Under the pieces are notes generated by a model. That model ran no database searches, had not been told where the DNA came from, and was given only the letters and a program-made list of their open reading frames with translations. From Roseitalea porphyridii (GTDB taxonomy: Bacteria; Pseudomonadota; Alphaproteobacteria; Rhizobiales; Rhizobiaceae): 64,000 bases of DNA. The DNA lies in assembly GCF_004331955.1 (NCBI RefSeq), contig NZ_CP036532.1, positions 310,001-374,000 on the forward strand, in the 5' to 3' direction. The position numbers and the translations under genes were made by a program. This document shows, piece by piece, positions 28,876 through 38,484 of the stretch (the first letter of the stretch is position 1; each line of letters starts with the position of its first letter).

Positions 28876-30185
28876 CCGGTGATCGTTTCGGCGATCACCG
28901 GGCGCTCGGCCGGCGTCTCATCGCCGATCGTGAGTGCTGCCAGGACCGCCTCGCGGGCGCGCGCCATCGACGCCTCGTCGCGCGCATGAAGCCGCGCGAC
29001 CGGATCGCCCCGGTCCAGTTTCGTGCCTGTTCCGGCGATCCGGTCGAGCCCGACGGCATGGTCGACATCGTCCTCGCGCCGCCGGCGGCCGCCGCCCATC
29101 TCGACCACGGCGACGCCGAGCGCCCGCGTGTCCCAGCCGGCAAGAAACCCGGGCTCGGGCGCGGTCACATCCTCGATCAGCGGCGCGACCGGAAGATGGT
29201 CCTCGTAGCGCTCGACGAAGTCGGCCGGTCCGCCGAGACCGGCGACCATCTGCGAAAAGCATTGCGCGGCCGTGCCGTCATCGAGCGCCTGCAGCGCGCG
29301 TTCGCCGGCCCGGGCAAGATCGGTCTCGTGCCCGGAAAGGACGATCATCTCGACCACGAGCGCCAGCACCACCTCCTGCAGGCGCGGATCGCGATGCTCG
29401 CCCGTCAGGAACCGCACCGCGTTCGCCACCTCGACAGCGTTGCCGGCGGCCGAGGCGAGCGGTTCGTTCATGTCGGTCAGGATCGCGGCGGTCTTCGTTC
29501 CCGCGCCATTGGCGACCTCGACCAGGCTTTTCGCCAGCGCCCGCGTGTCGTCCATGTCGTCGATGAACGCCCCGTTTCCGAACTTGACGTCGAGCACCAG
29601 CGAGCTGAGCCCGGCGGCGAGCTTCTTGGACAGGATCGAGGCGGTGATCAGCGACAGGTTCTCGACCGTCGCCGTCACGTCGCGCACGCCGTAGATGCGC
29701 TTGTCGGCCGGCGCCAGATCGCCGGTCTGTCCGATGATCGCGCAGCCGACCTCGCGCGTGACCTTGTGGAACGTCGCATTGTCGGGCGCGACATCGTAAC
29801 CGGGGATCGATTCCATCTTGTCGAGCGTGCCGCCGGTGTGTCCCAGACCCCGGCCCGAGATCATCGGCACGGCAAGCCCGCAGGCGGCCGCCATCGGCGC
29901 CAGCATCAGCGAGACATTGTCGCCGACCCCGCCGGTCGAATGCTTGTCGGCGACGGGCCGGTCGATGTCCGACCAGTCCAGCACGTCGCCGCTGTCGCGC
30001 ATGGCGAGCGTCAGCGCCACGGTCTCGTCCCGGTCCATGCCGTTGAAGAAGATCGCCATGGCGAGCCCGGCGATCTGCGCGTCGGTCACCGATCCGTCGG
30101 TGACGCCGGCGATGAACTCGGTCACCTGCTCGGGCGTCAGCGCGCGGCCGTCACGCTTGGCGCGGATGATCTCCTGGATCAGCAT
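28872..30185 (-). CDS. deoA: Thymidine phosphorylase
   Basis: A 437-residue pyrimidine-nucleoside phosphorylase cleaving thymidine or deoxyuridine with phosphate. The N-terminus MLIQEIIRAKRDGRALTPEQ and the phosphate-site motif DKHSTGGVGDNVS are diagnostic, as is SGRGLGHTGGTLDKMESI. It is the last gene of the minus-strand nucleoside operon, one base overlapping the phosphorylase upstream (TGATG). Its final codons form part of a strong hairpin that probably terminates transcription from both sides. Confidence 0.95.
   Translation of the reverse strand: MLIQEIIRAKRDGRALTPEQVTEFIAGVTDGSVTDAQIAGLAMAIFFNGMDRDETVALTLAMRDSGDVLDWSDIDRPVADKHSTGGVGDNVSLMLAPMAAACGLAVPMISGRGLGHTGGTLDKMESIPGYDVAPDNATFHKVTREVGCAIIGQTGDLAPADKRIYGVRDVTATVENLSLITASILSKKLAAGLSSLVLDVKFGNGAFIDDMDDTRALAKSLVEVANGAGTKTAAILTDMNEPLASAAGNAVEVANAVRFLTGEHRDPRLQEVVLALVVEMIVLSGHETDLARAGERALQALDDGTAAQCFSQMVAGLGGPADFVERYEDHLPVAPLIEDVTAPEPGFLAGWDTRALGVAVVEMGGGRRRREDDVDHAVGLDRIAGTGTKLDRGDPVARLHARDEASMARAREAVLAALTIGDETPAERPVIAETITG
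28876..28901. terminator. Hairpin terminating both deoA and the protease gene
   Basis: A perfect 10-base stem CCGGTGATCG (28876-28885) / CGATCACCGG (28892-28901) with loop TTTCGG starts at the overlapping stop codons of the convergent genes. It lies immediately after the protease stop and within the last codons of deoA. No T-tract is seen on either side, so strength is uncertain. Confidence 0.55.
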
Positions 30186-30982
30186 CAGTGCGAATCCGCG
30201 ATGAAGCGCGTCAGGATGGTCTGCAGCCGCTTGCCGCCGACCGGCGCCATCTGCTTGGTCTCTTCGTGCGACAGTTCGCCGCCCGTCATGCCGGCGGCGA
30301 AATTGGTGATCACCGAACAGGCCGCGCAGTTGAGCCCGACGAAGCGGCCGAGGATCACCTCGGGCACCGTCGACATGCCGACCGCGTCGGCGCCCAGCGT
30401 GCGCGCCATGCCGATTTCGGCCGGCGTCTCGAAGCTCGGCCCGGAGAACCACATGTAGACGCCCTCGCCGAGCGCGATGTCCTCGGCCCGGGCGGCGGCG
30501 CGCAGCCGGTCGCACAACCCGTCGTCATAGGCGTTCGTCATGCCGACGAAACGGCGGTCGCTTTCCTCGCCGATCAGCGGGTTGGTGCCCGACAGGTTGA
30601 TGTGATCGGTGATCAGCATGACCGAGCCGGGCGCCAGATCCTCGCGCAGCGAACCGGCCGAATTGGTCAGAACAAGGTTCTTGATGCCGAGCCCGTGCAG
30701 GATCTCGATGACCGGCCGCATCACGGCGGCATCGCCCTTCTCGTAATAGTGGGAGCGTCCGGCCAGCATCAGCACGGGCTTGCCGGCGAGCGTGCCGGCG
30801 ACCAGTTCGCCCGCATGGCCCGAAACGCCCGAGGCCGGAAAGCCGGCGAGCTCCGAATACGGCAGATGGACCGCGTTCTCGATCGCGCCGACGAGCCCGC
30901 CAAGGCCCGATCCGAGCACGAACGCGGTCTGCGGCGCCAGCCCTTCGAGCCGCTCGATGATATGGTCGATGGTGGTGATCAT
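30185..30982 (-). CDS. Purine-nucleoside phosphorylase (trimeric, class II)
   Basis: A 265-residue phosphorylase splitting inosine, guanosine and their deoxy forms. Motifs of the trimeric PNP family are clear: LGSGLGGLV (phosphate loop), GRSHYYEKGD, LTNSAGSLREDL, and the base site GMSTVPEVILGR. It is co-translated with cdd upstream (ATGA overlap) and deoA downstream (TGATG). In the pathway it takes inosine from adenosine deaminase and guanosine imported by the ABC system. Names used for this family include punA, xapA and deoD; the symbol is left blank. Confidence 0.93.
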   Translation of the reverse strand: MITTIDHIIERLEGLAPQTAFVLGSGLGGLVGAIENAVHLPYSELAGFPASGVSGHAGELVAGTLAGKPVLMLAGRSHYYEKGDAAVMRPVIEILHGLGIKNLVLTNSAGSLREDLAPGSVMLITDHINLSGTNPLIGEESDRRFVGMTNAYDDGLCDRLRAAARAEDIALGEGVYMWFSGPSFETPAEIGMARTLGADAVGMSTVPEVILGRFVGLNCAACSVITNFAAGMTGGELSHEETKQMAPVGGKRLQTILTRFIADSH

Positions 30983-31380
30983 CCGGTCAGCACGTCCCCG
31001 TCGAACCCGAGCGGGAAGATTTCGGCCATGGTCAGCGTCTGCACGATCGCGCCGTCCGCGCAAAGGTGCAGCCTGGCGTCCGGGGGCGCGAACTCGGCGA
31101 GTCGTTGGCGGCAGCCGCCGCATGGCGTGCAGCGCGGCAGCCTTTCGGCGATCACGCAGATGTCGGTGATCGTGCCGCCCTGGCCCATGACGTAGTGCGA
31201 CAGCGCCGTCGTCTCCGCGCACCAGCCTTCGGGATAGGAGGCGACCTCGATGTTTCCACCCGAAAAGATGCGCCCGTCCGCGGTCAGGATCGCCGCGCCG
31301 ACGGGAAACTGCGAATAGGTCGGGCGGGACTTGCCCATCGCGTCGATCGCCGCGGCGAGCAGCGCGTCGAGATCGGCCAT
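30979..31380 (-). CDS. cdd: Cytidine deaminase
   Basis: A 133-residue zinc-dependent deaminase converting cytidine and deoxycytidine to uridine forms. The zinc and catalytic motif is WCAETTAL (Cys ligand with the proton-shuttle Glu) and the second is PCGGCRQRL. Length fits the short homotetrameric class. It starts two bases after the upstream permease stop and overlaps the phosphorylase by four bases, so transport and catabolism are one operon. Confidence 0.95.
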   Translation of the reverse strand: MADLDALLAAAIDAMGKSRPTYSQFPVGAAILTADGRIFSGGNIEVASYPEGWCAETTALSHYVMGQGGTITDICVIAERLPRCTPCGGCRQRLAEFAPPDARLHLCADGAIVQTLTMAEIFPLGFDGDVLTG

Positions 31381-31382
31381 GC

Positions 31383-32354
31383 TCAGCGCTCCTTCACATA
31401 AGGCTGGCCGCCCGCCTTGGGCGGCACCGCCTTGCCGATGAAGCCGGCCAGCAGCACGACGGTCAGGATGTAGGGCAGGGACTGCATGAATTGCGGCGGA
31501 ACCTCGAACAGGCCGATGTCGATGCCGGCGAACCGGATCGCGACCGCGTCGAGGAAACCGAACAGCAGGCAGGCGAACATCACCGGCACCGGCTTCCACT
31601 TGGCGAAGATCAGCGCTGCGAGCGCGATGAAGCCCTTGCCGGCGGTCATGTCCTTGACGAAGCCGGCATTCTGCGCGACCGCCAGATAGGCGCCGGCGAA
31701 GCCACAAAGCACGCCCGTGCACATCACCGCCCGGTAGCGCAGCCAGGTGACCGAGATGCCCGCCGTGTCGACCGCGCCGGGGTTCTCGCCGACCGCGCGC
31801 AGCCTGAGGCCGAAGCGCGTGCGGAACAGCACCCACCAGGTGAACGGCACGGCGGCGAAGGCAAGATAGACCAGGATCGAGTGTCCCGAGATCAGTTCCG
31901 AATAGATCGGACCGAGGACCGGTACGTCGCGCACGGCCTCGGCGAAGGGCAGTTCGATCGCGGTGAAGCGGCTGCCCTCGGCCATCAACGCCGGCGTGCG
32001 CCCGCCCTGCCGGAACCAGGCCTGGCCCAGAATGATCGTCGTGCCGGCGGCGATGAAGTTGATCGCGACGCCCGAGACGATCTGGTTGCCCCTGTGGGTG
32101 ATCGAGGCGAACCCGTGCACCAGCGCAAGGAAGGTCGACACGATGATGGCGAAGAGCAGGCCGATCCAGGCGTTGCCGTAGACGGCGGCGGCGGCCGCGC
32201 CGGCGAAGGCGGCGGCCAGCATCTTGCCCTCCAGGCCGATGTCGAAAATGCCCGAGCGCTCCGAATAGAGCCCGGCGAGGGCGGCGAACATCAGCGGGAT
32301 CGCCAGCCGGACGGTCGAATCGAGGATCAGGATCAGCGTTTCGAAGATGCCCAT
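31383..32354 (-). CDS. Nucleoside ABC transporter permease (second permease)
   Basis: A 323-residue inner-membrane permease of the BPD_transp_2 (branched-chain/ribose type) family with about nine hydrophobic segments. The conserved YSERSGIFDIGLEGKMLA near residue 30 and the EAA-like VGENPGAVDTAGISVTWLRY are typical of BMP-type nucleoside importers (NupQ/YufQ, RnsD). It pairs with the larger permease upstream, ten bases away. Substrate assignment to nucleosides comes from the flanking cdd, phosphorylase and deoA genes. Confidence 0.88.
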   Translation of the reverse strand: MGIFETLILILDSTVRLAIPLMFAALAGLYSERSGIFDIGLEGKMLAAAFAGAAAAAVYGNAWIGLLFAIIVSTFLALVHGFASITHRGNQIVSGVAINFIAAGTTIILGQAWFRQGGRTPALMAEGSRFTAIELPFAEAVRDVPVLGPIYSELISGHSILVYLAFAAVPFTWWVLFRTRFGLRLRAVGENPGAVDTAGISVTWLRYRAVMCTGVLCGFAGAYLAVAQNAGFVKDMTAGKGFIALAALIFAKWKPVPVMFACLLFGFLDAVAIRFAGIDIGLFEVPPQFMQSLPYILTVVLLAGFIGKAVPPKAGGQPYVKER

Positions 32355-32364
32355 CGTGCCGCTC

Positions 32365-33498
32365 CTATTCGCCCGGCTGCGGTGAAGGCTTGAGCGTGCC
32401 CCCGCCGGCCATGTGGAACAGCCGCGCGATGGTCGGCCTGAACATATGCTCGAGCGCGCCGGCGAACAGGATCACAAGGCCTTGGATGATGACGATCATG
32501 TCGCGCGAGATCGTCGGCATCTCGAAGGACAGTTCGGCGCCGCCCTGGTAGAGCATGCCGAACAGGATCGCGGCGGGGATGATGCCAGCCGGGTGCGACC
32601 GGCCCATCAGCGCCACCGCGATGCCGACGAAGCCGGCGCCGGCGACGAAGTTCATCTGCAGCCTTTGCTGATCGCCCATCACCGGGTTCAGCGCCATCAT
32701 GCCGGCCAGAGCGCCCGAAACCATCATCGTGATGACGATCACCTTGGTCTGGTTGATGCCGGCATATTTCGCCGCCGTCGGCGAATAGCCCATGGTGCGG
32801 ATCTCGTAGCCGAGGCGCGTGCGCCAGATCAGCACCCACACGCCGAAGGCGGCCGCGAGCGCCAGAAGGAAGGTGATGTTGAGCGGAGCCGAGCGGATCG
32901 TCAGCCCGAACATCTCCAGCATCCAGTCGAGCCTCGGCAGATGCGCGCCTTCGGCGAAGGTACGGGTTTCGGGCGCCATCGAGCCGACCGGCTTGAGCGG
33001 GCCGACCAGCAGATAGACCATCAGGCTGGCCGCGATGAAGTTGAACATGATCGTCGTGATGACGACGTGGCTGCCGCGCTTGGCCTGCAGCCAGGCCGGG
33101 ATCAGCGCCCAGAGGGCGCCTGCGAGCGCCGCCATCATCGTCGCGAGCGGCAGGTTGATCCACCAGGGAAAGACCGAATCGAAGGCGAGGCAGGCAATGG
33201 CGACGCCGAGGCCGCCGACATAGGCCTGGCCCTCGCCGCCGATGTTGAACAGGCTGCAATGGAAGGCGACGGCCATGCAAAGGCCGGTGAAGATGAAGTT
33301 GGTGGCGTAAAACAGCGTGTAGCCGATCCCGTCGCCCGAGCCGAACGCGCCCTGTACCAGAAGCTGCGCGGCGCGGACCGGATTCTCGCCGACCAGAAGC
33401 ACCACGAGCCCGGCGACGAGGAACGCCACGATCACGTTGACCAGAGGGATCAGGCCGTAATCGACCCAGGGCGGCAGTTTGGCGTAAGGGGCGGCCAT
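32365..33498 (-). CDS. Nucleoside ABC transporter permease (first permease)
   Basis: A 377-residue permease of the BPD_transp_2 family with roughly ten membrane segments. Diagnostic are ALFHC-like FHCSLFNIGGEGQAYVGG near residue 80 and the cytoplasmic coupling loop TMGYSPTAAKYAGINQTK. It resembles NupP/YufP and RnsC. It is followed by the second permease after ten bases and preceded eight bases earlier by an unknown exported protein rather than directly by the ATPase. It should form a heterodimeric channel with the next gene product. Confidence 0.88.
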   Translation of the reverse strand: MAAPYAKLPPWVDYGLIPLVNVIVAFLVAGLVVLLVGENPVRAAQLLVQGAFGSGDGIGYTLFYATNFIFTGLCMAVAFHCSLFNIGGEGQAYVGGLGVAIACLAFDSVFPWWINLPLATMMAALAGALWALIPAWLQAKRGSHVVITTIMFNFIAASLMVYLLVGPLKPVGSMAPETRTFAEGAHLPRLDWMLEMFGLTIRSAPLNITFLLALAAAFGVWVLIWRTRLGYEIRTMGYSPTAAKYAGINQTKVIVITMMVSGALAGMMALNPVMGDQQRLQMNFVAGAGFVGIAVALMGRSHPAGIIPAAILFGMLYQGGAELSFEMPTISRDMIVIIQGLVILFAGALEHMFRPTIARLFHMAGGGTLKPSPQPGE

Positions 33499-33506
33499 CG
33501 GGCGGT

Positions 33507-34372
33507 CTACTCCATATAGCCGGTTTCGGTCAGAAACAGGCGCAGCGCCTCGGGAAACGGCCGTGAGGCCGTCTCCGCCTCGGGGCAGTCATAGATGGCG
33601 ACGTCGGCATCGCGGCAATATTCGAGGCCCCAGGTGACGTCGGGGTCGTATTCGGCGTCCGCCCGGGCCAGGGGGTCCGGCTCGCCCAGCAGAAGCTGGA
33701 TCGCCGCATGGGTCGCCAGCCAGGAATTGCGTGATTCGCCCGCCGCGGGAATGTCGCCCATCCGGTCGAGCCGGGCGCGCACATGCCACTGGAAGTCGGG
33801 ATCGGCGGTCAGGTCGACCCGCTCGCCTCCACGGACGCCCAGGATCAGCGGCGGCGCATACGAGCCGGCATAGGACGCGAACTGGTAGAGGAACCGGCCG
33901 TCATGGGTCATGAACTCGGCCGCGCCGTCGCCATTGCGGTCGGTCAGGCTCTCGGGAACCGGCCCGCCGTCGAACTGGCCGATCTCCACCTCGGTCCAGT
34001 CGCCCGAGGCGGTCGCGGTAACGGCGCTGACCAGATTGCAGCAATGGGCACCGCCTGTATAGCTCGACAGAAAGACCTCGCGGCTCTCGTTGGCCGGATC
34101 GATCTCCGCGATCTGAACGACCGGAACCTCGAACATGGCGAACAGATCGTCGTAGCGCTTTTCGAAGACGGCGGCGCCGTCCATGCTGACGGTCAGCCGT
34201 GCCGCCGTCGCACCGTCGCCATCGGTGCTGACATCGAGCCGCACGTCGAGCGCATCGACCCCGCCCGCGTAGGCGCCCGGCCCGTCCGGCATCAGCGTCA
34301 CCTGCGCAAGAGCCGGCTGCACCATGAGTGCGGCAAGGACGCCGGCGACGGTCGCGAGCCGCGAACCGGGCC

Positions 34373-34376
<4 letters not shown>
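33507..34376 (-). CDS. Unknown exported protein inside the nucleoside ABC operon
   Basis: A 289-residue protein with a clear Sec signal ([19 protein letters not shown] to QPALAQ) and no further membrane segment, so periplasmic. A Cys-Cys motif lies in [16 protein letters not shown] near residue 110, and the segment [17 protein letters not shown] looks like an FG-GAP or EF-hand-like acidic loop, both seen in uncharacterised families. A second Cys pair lies near the C-terminus ([13 protein letters not shown]). Its GTG start overlaps the ATPase stop as GTGA and its stop is eight bases before the permease, so it is translationally embedded in the transporter operon. I do not know its function. 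Confidence 0.72.
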
Positions 34377-35914
<1,538 letters not shown>

Positions 35915-36093
35915 GCGCTGTCCGTTTCCCGGGGCCGGAAGAAAGATGCGTGAAACGGGCAAATCCTAGCATTTTCATTGCTTGAATCCAGCCCGAAAAG
36001 GCGATCATCTGGTGCCCGGCGGCGCGGGCCCCTCATGCCGCTTGGCCGGCCTTCGCGCCCCGTGCTACGCTGAGGGTCCGCGATGGGATTTCA

Positions 36094-36306
36094 ATGGCCA
36101 AGACCGACGGTGAACGACTGGACGATCTGGAGATCCTGGCCGCCCACCAGGCGCAGATGCTCGACGATCTCAACGATGTCGTGGTCGCGCAGGGCGAGGT
36201 GATCGCCGACCTGCGCCGCAAGCTGGAAGTCTACGCCCGCCGCCTCGCCGAGACCGAGGAGCGCGTGCGCGGAACCGTCCCCGTCGACAAGCCGCCCCAT
36301 TGGTGA
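36094..36306 (+). CDS. slyX: SlyX family coiled-coil protein
   Basis: A 70-residue acidic protein that is almost entirely one coiled coil (LDDLEILAAHQAQMLDDLND, then DLRRKLEVYARRLAETEER) and ends PPHW, the C-terminal signature of SlyX. Function is unknown; it is named from its position in Escherichia coli near slyD. It lies 21 bases before the SLC13 gene on the same strand and is divergent from the nucleoside ABC operon. Confidence 0.88.
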   Translation: MAKTDGERLDDLEILAAHQAQMLDDLNDVVVAQGEVIADLRRKLEVYARRLAETEERVRGTVPVDKPPHW

Positions 36307-36327
36307 GCGGACACGCGGCGAACCGCC

Positions 36328-38115
36328 ATGGCGCTTGATCCCGACATGCTCGGCCCGACCCTGACCGGTGCGCTGATCATCGCCATGTTCGTCGCCTTCG
36401 CCCGCGAATGGCGCACCCCCGAGGTGATCGCCGGGCTGGGCGTGGCCGTACTCCTGGCCGCCGGCATTCTCGAAACGCCCGACGTGCTGGCGGTCCTCTC
36501 CTCGCCGGCCATCGCGACGATCGCGGCGATGTTCGTCGTTTCGGCCGGACTGGTCCGCACCGGCGCGGTCGACCGGTTCGCCCGGTTCGCCACGAACCGC
36601 GCCAAGACGCGCCCGGCGCTCGCCTTCTTCGCCTTTCTCGGCGCGGCCGCGGCGATGAGCGCGTTCATGAACAACACCCCGGTCGTGATGCTGATGATCC
36701 CGGTCGCCGTGCAGATCGCGCGGCAGACGGGCCAGGCGTCCTCGCAGCTTCTGATCCCGCTGTCCTATGCGGCGATCCTGGGCGGAACCTGTACGCTGAT
36801 CGGCACGTCGACCAACCTTCTGGTCGATACGGTCGCCCGCGATCAGGGCCTTCAGCCGTTCGGCATCTTCGAGATCGCGCCGGTCGGCATCGTCGCGGCC
36901 ACGGTCGGCATCTGCGCGATGTTCGTCGCCCGCCGCATCCTGCCGGTGCGCCAGGACATGGCGAGCCTTGGCGGCGGTCAGCAGGGCCGCCGCTTCATCG
37001 TACAGGCCGTCATCGACGAGGGCTCGCCCCATGTCGGCGCCCGCGCCCGCGAGGTGATCGCCTTCAACCAGCCCGAACGTCGGATCATCGACGTGCTGCG
37101 CGGCGACCTGTCGCTGCGCCGCGACCTCGACAATGTCATCCTCGATCCGGGCGACATCGTCGTGCTGCGCTCGCCGGTGGCCGAAATCCTGTCGATGAAG
37201 GAGGAGGGCCAGCTCGGCGGCGACCGGCGCCTGCAGCAGACCGGCGCGCGCTCGTCCGCCCTCGTCGAGATCCTGATCGGCCCGGATGCGCGGGTGCTGG
37301 GCCGGACCCTGCGCCATCTGCGGCTGCGGCGGCGCTACGGCATCTATCCGATCGCGCTGCACCGGGGCGGCACCAACATGGCCGACCGGTTCGAGACCAC
37401 GCCGCTGGCCGTCGGCGACACGCTGCTGATCGAGGGCGCGCCCGAGGACCTGTCGCGCTTTGCCGAGGAGAACGGGCTCGTCAACGTCTCCCAGCCGGCC
37501 GAGCGCGGGTTCCGGCGCGACAAGGCCCCGCTTGCGATCGGCATCGCGCTGGCGGTCGTTGTCGCCGCCGCGCTGAACATCGTGCCGATCGCCGGCGCGG
37601 CGATGATCGGCGCGGTGCTGGTGCTCGTGACGCGGTGCGTGGAGGCCGACGAGGCGGTGCAGGCCGTCGACTGGCGGGTGCTCGGCCTGATCGCCGGCAT
37701 GCTGGCGATCGGCACGGCCATGCAGAAGACCGCGCTCGCCGACATCGTCGTCGGCGCGATCGAGCCCTGGCTGATGGGTCTGGCGCCGATCGTCGCGCTC
37801 GCCTGCGTCTATCTTCTGACCACGGTGCTCACCGAACTGGTCACCAACAACGCCGTGGCGGTGATCGTCACGCCGGTGGCGATCGGCCTTGCCACGGCGC
37901 TCGGGCTCGACCCGCGCCCGTTCGTCGTCGCGGTGATGATCGCCGCCTCGGCGAGCTTCATCACGCCGATCGGCTACCAGACCAACACGCTCGTCTACAA
38001 TGCCGGCGGCTACCGCTTTACCGATTTCCTGCGGCTTGGCCTGATCATGGACGCGACCACCTTCGTGTCGGCCATGGCGATCATTCCGCTGATCTGGCCG
38101 CTCGTGCCGGCCTGA
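36328..38115 (+). CDS. SLC13-family permease with RCK C-terminal domains
   Basis: A 595-residue carrier of the divalent anion/sodium symporter superfamily. Two hydrophobic halves (about residues 10-190 and 400-595) flank a soluble centre holding two TrkA-C/RCK-C type regulatory domains (about 205-295 and 300-385). The first half contains the SNT-like NNTPVVMLMIPVAVQIAR and TSTNLLVDT; the second repeats them as TNNAVAVIVTPVAIGLA and IGYQTNTLVYN. Relatives carry sulfate, dicarboxylates or other anions; the substrate is not predictable. It probably forms a bicistronic unit with slyX. Confidence 0.88.
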   Translation: MALDPDMLGPTLTGALIIAMFVAFAREWRTPEVIAGLGVAVLLAAGILETPDVLAVLSSPAIATIAAMFVVSAGLVRTGAVDRFARFATNRAKTRPALAFFAFLGAAAAMSAFMNNTPVVMLMIPVAVQIARQTGQASSQLLIPLSYAAILGGTCTLIGTSTNLLVDTVARDQGLQPFGIFEIAPVGIVAATVGICAMFVARRILPVRQDMASLGGGQQGRRFIVQAVIDEGSPHVGARAREVIAFNQPERRIIDVLRGDLSLRRDLDNVILDPGDIVVLRSPVAEILSMKEEGQLGGDRRLQQTGARSSALVEILIGPDARVLGRTLRHLRLRRRYGIYPIALHRGGTNMADRFETTPLAVGDTLLIEGAPEDLSRFAEENGLVNVSQPAERGFRRDKAPLAIGIALAVVVAAALNIVPIAGAAMIGAVLVLVTRCVEADEAVQAVDWRVLGLIAGMLAIGTAMQKTALADIVVGAIEPWLMGLAPIVALACVYLLTTVLTELVTNNAVAVIVTPVAIGLATALGLDPRPFVVAVMIAASASFITPIGYQTNTLVYNAGGYRFTDFLRLGLIMDATTFVSAMAIIPLIWPLVPA

Positions 38116-38202
38116 AGCCGCAGGGCATGCCGCAGGCCACCAGGCGGTCGCCCGCGACGAGGTGCGATGCACCAACGATTGCTGCATTGTGGCTGAAAGA
38201 AG

Positions 38203-38278
38203 TGGTGCCGCTGATAGGACTCGAACCTACGACCCCATCATTACGAATGACGTGCTCTACCAACTGAGCTACAGCGGC
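38203..38278 (-). tRNA. tRNA-Thr (anticodon CGT)
   Basis: The minus strand folds as a full cloverleaf: acceptor GCCGCTG / CAGCGGC, D arm GCTC..GAGC, anticodon arm CGTCA-TTCGTAA-TGATG with anticodon CGT, and T arm GTAGG-TTCGAGT-CCTAT. An A discriminator is followed by an encoded CCA at 38203-38205. CGT reads ACG, so the amino acid is threonine. Confidence 0.95.
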
Positions 38279-38484
38279 GAAGACCGTTTCGGTGCCGTCT
38301 GGGGCATCCGGCGGACCTCAGCGCTTTACCCGCGCCGGACGGCAGTTTCAAGAGCCCGTCGCGCGAGAGCGCCAACATCGTTTCCATTCTTCCGGCGCTC
38401 TGACATGATGGTGTCGCCACGATGGCGCACCAGGGGCGGCGGCCCGCTGATCGGGCGGTCGCTCACGTTCGGGAGGGGATCGAG

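Noticed and set aside
36091-38187. 698-residue minus frame opposite slyX and the SLC13 gene
   Set aside because: His/Arg/Asp-rich shadow of a clear membrane protein.
38203-38484. tRNA-Thr as a mobile-element attachment site
   Set aside because: No integrase, no direct repeat of the tRNA 3' end and no composition change downstream.
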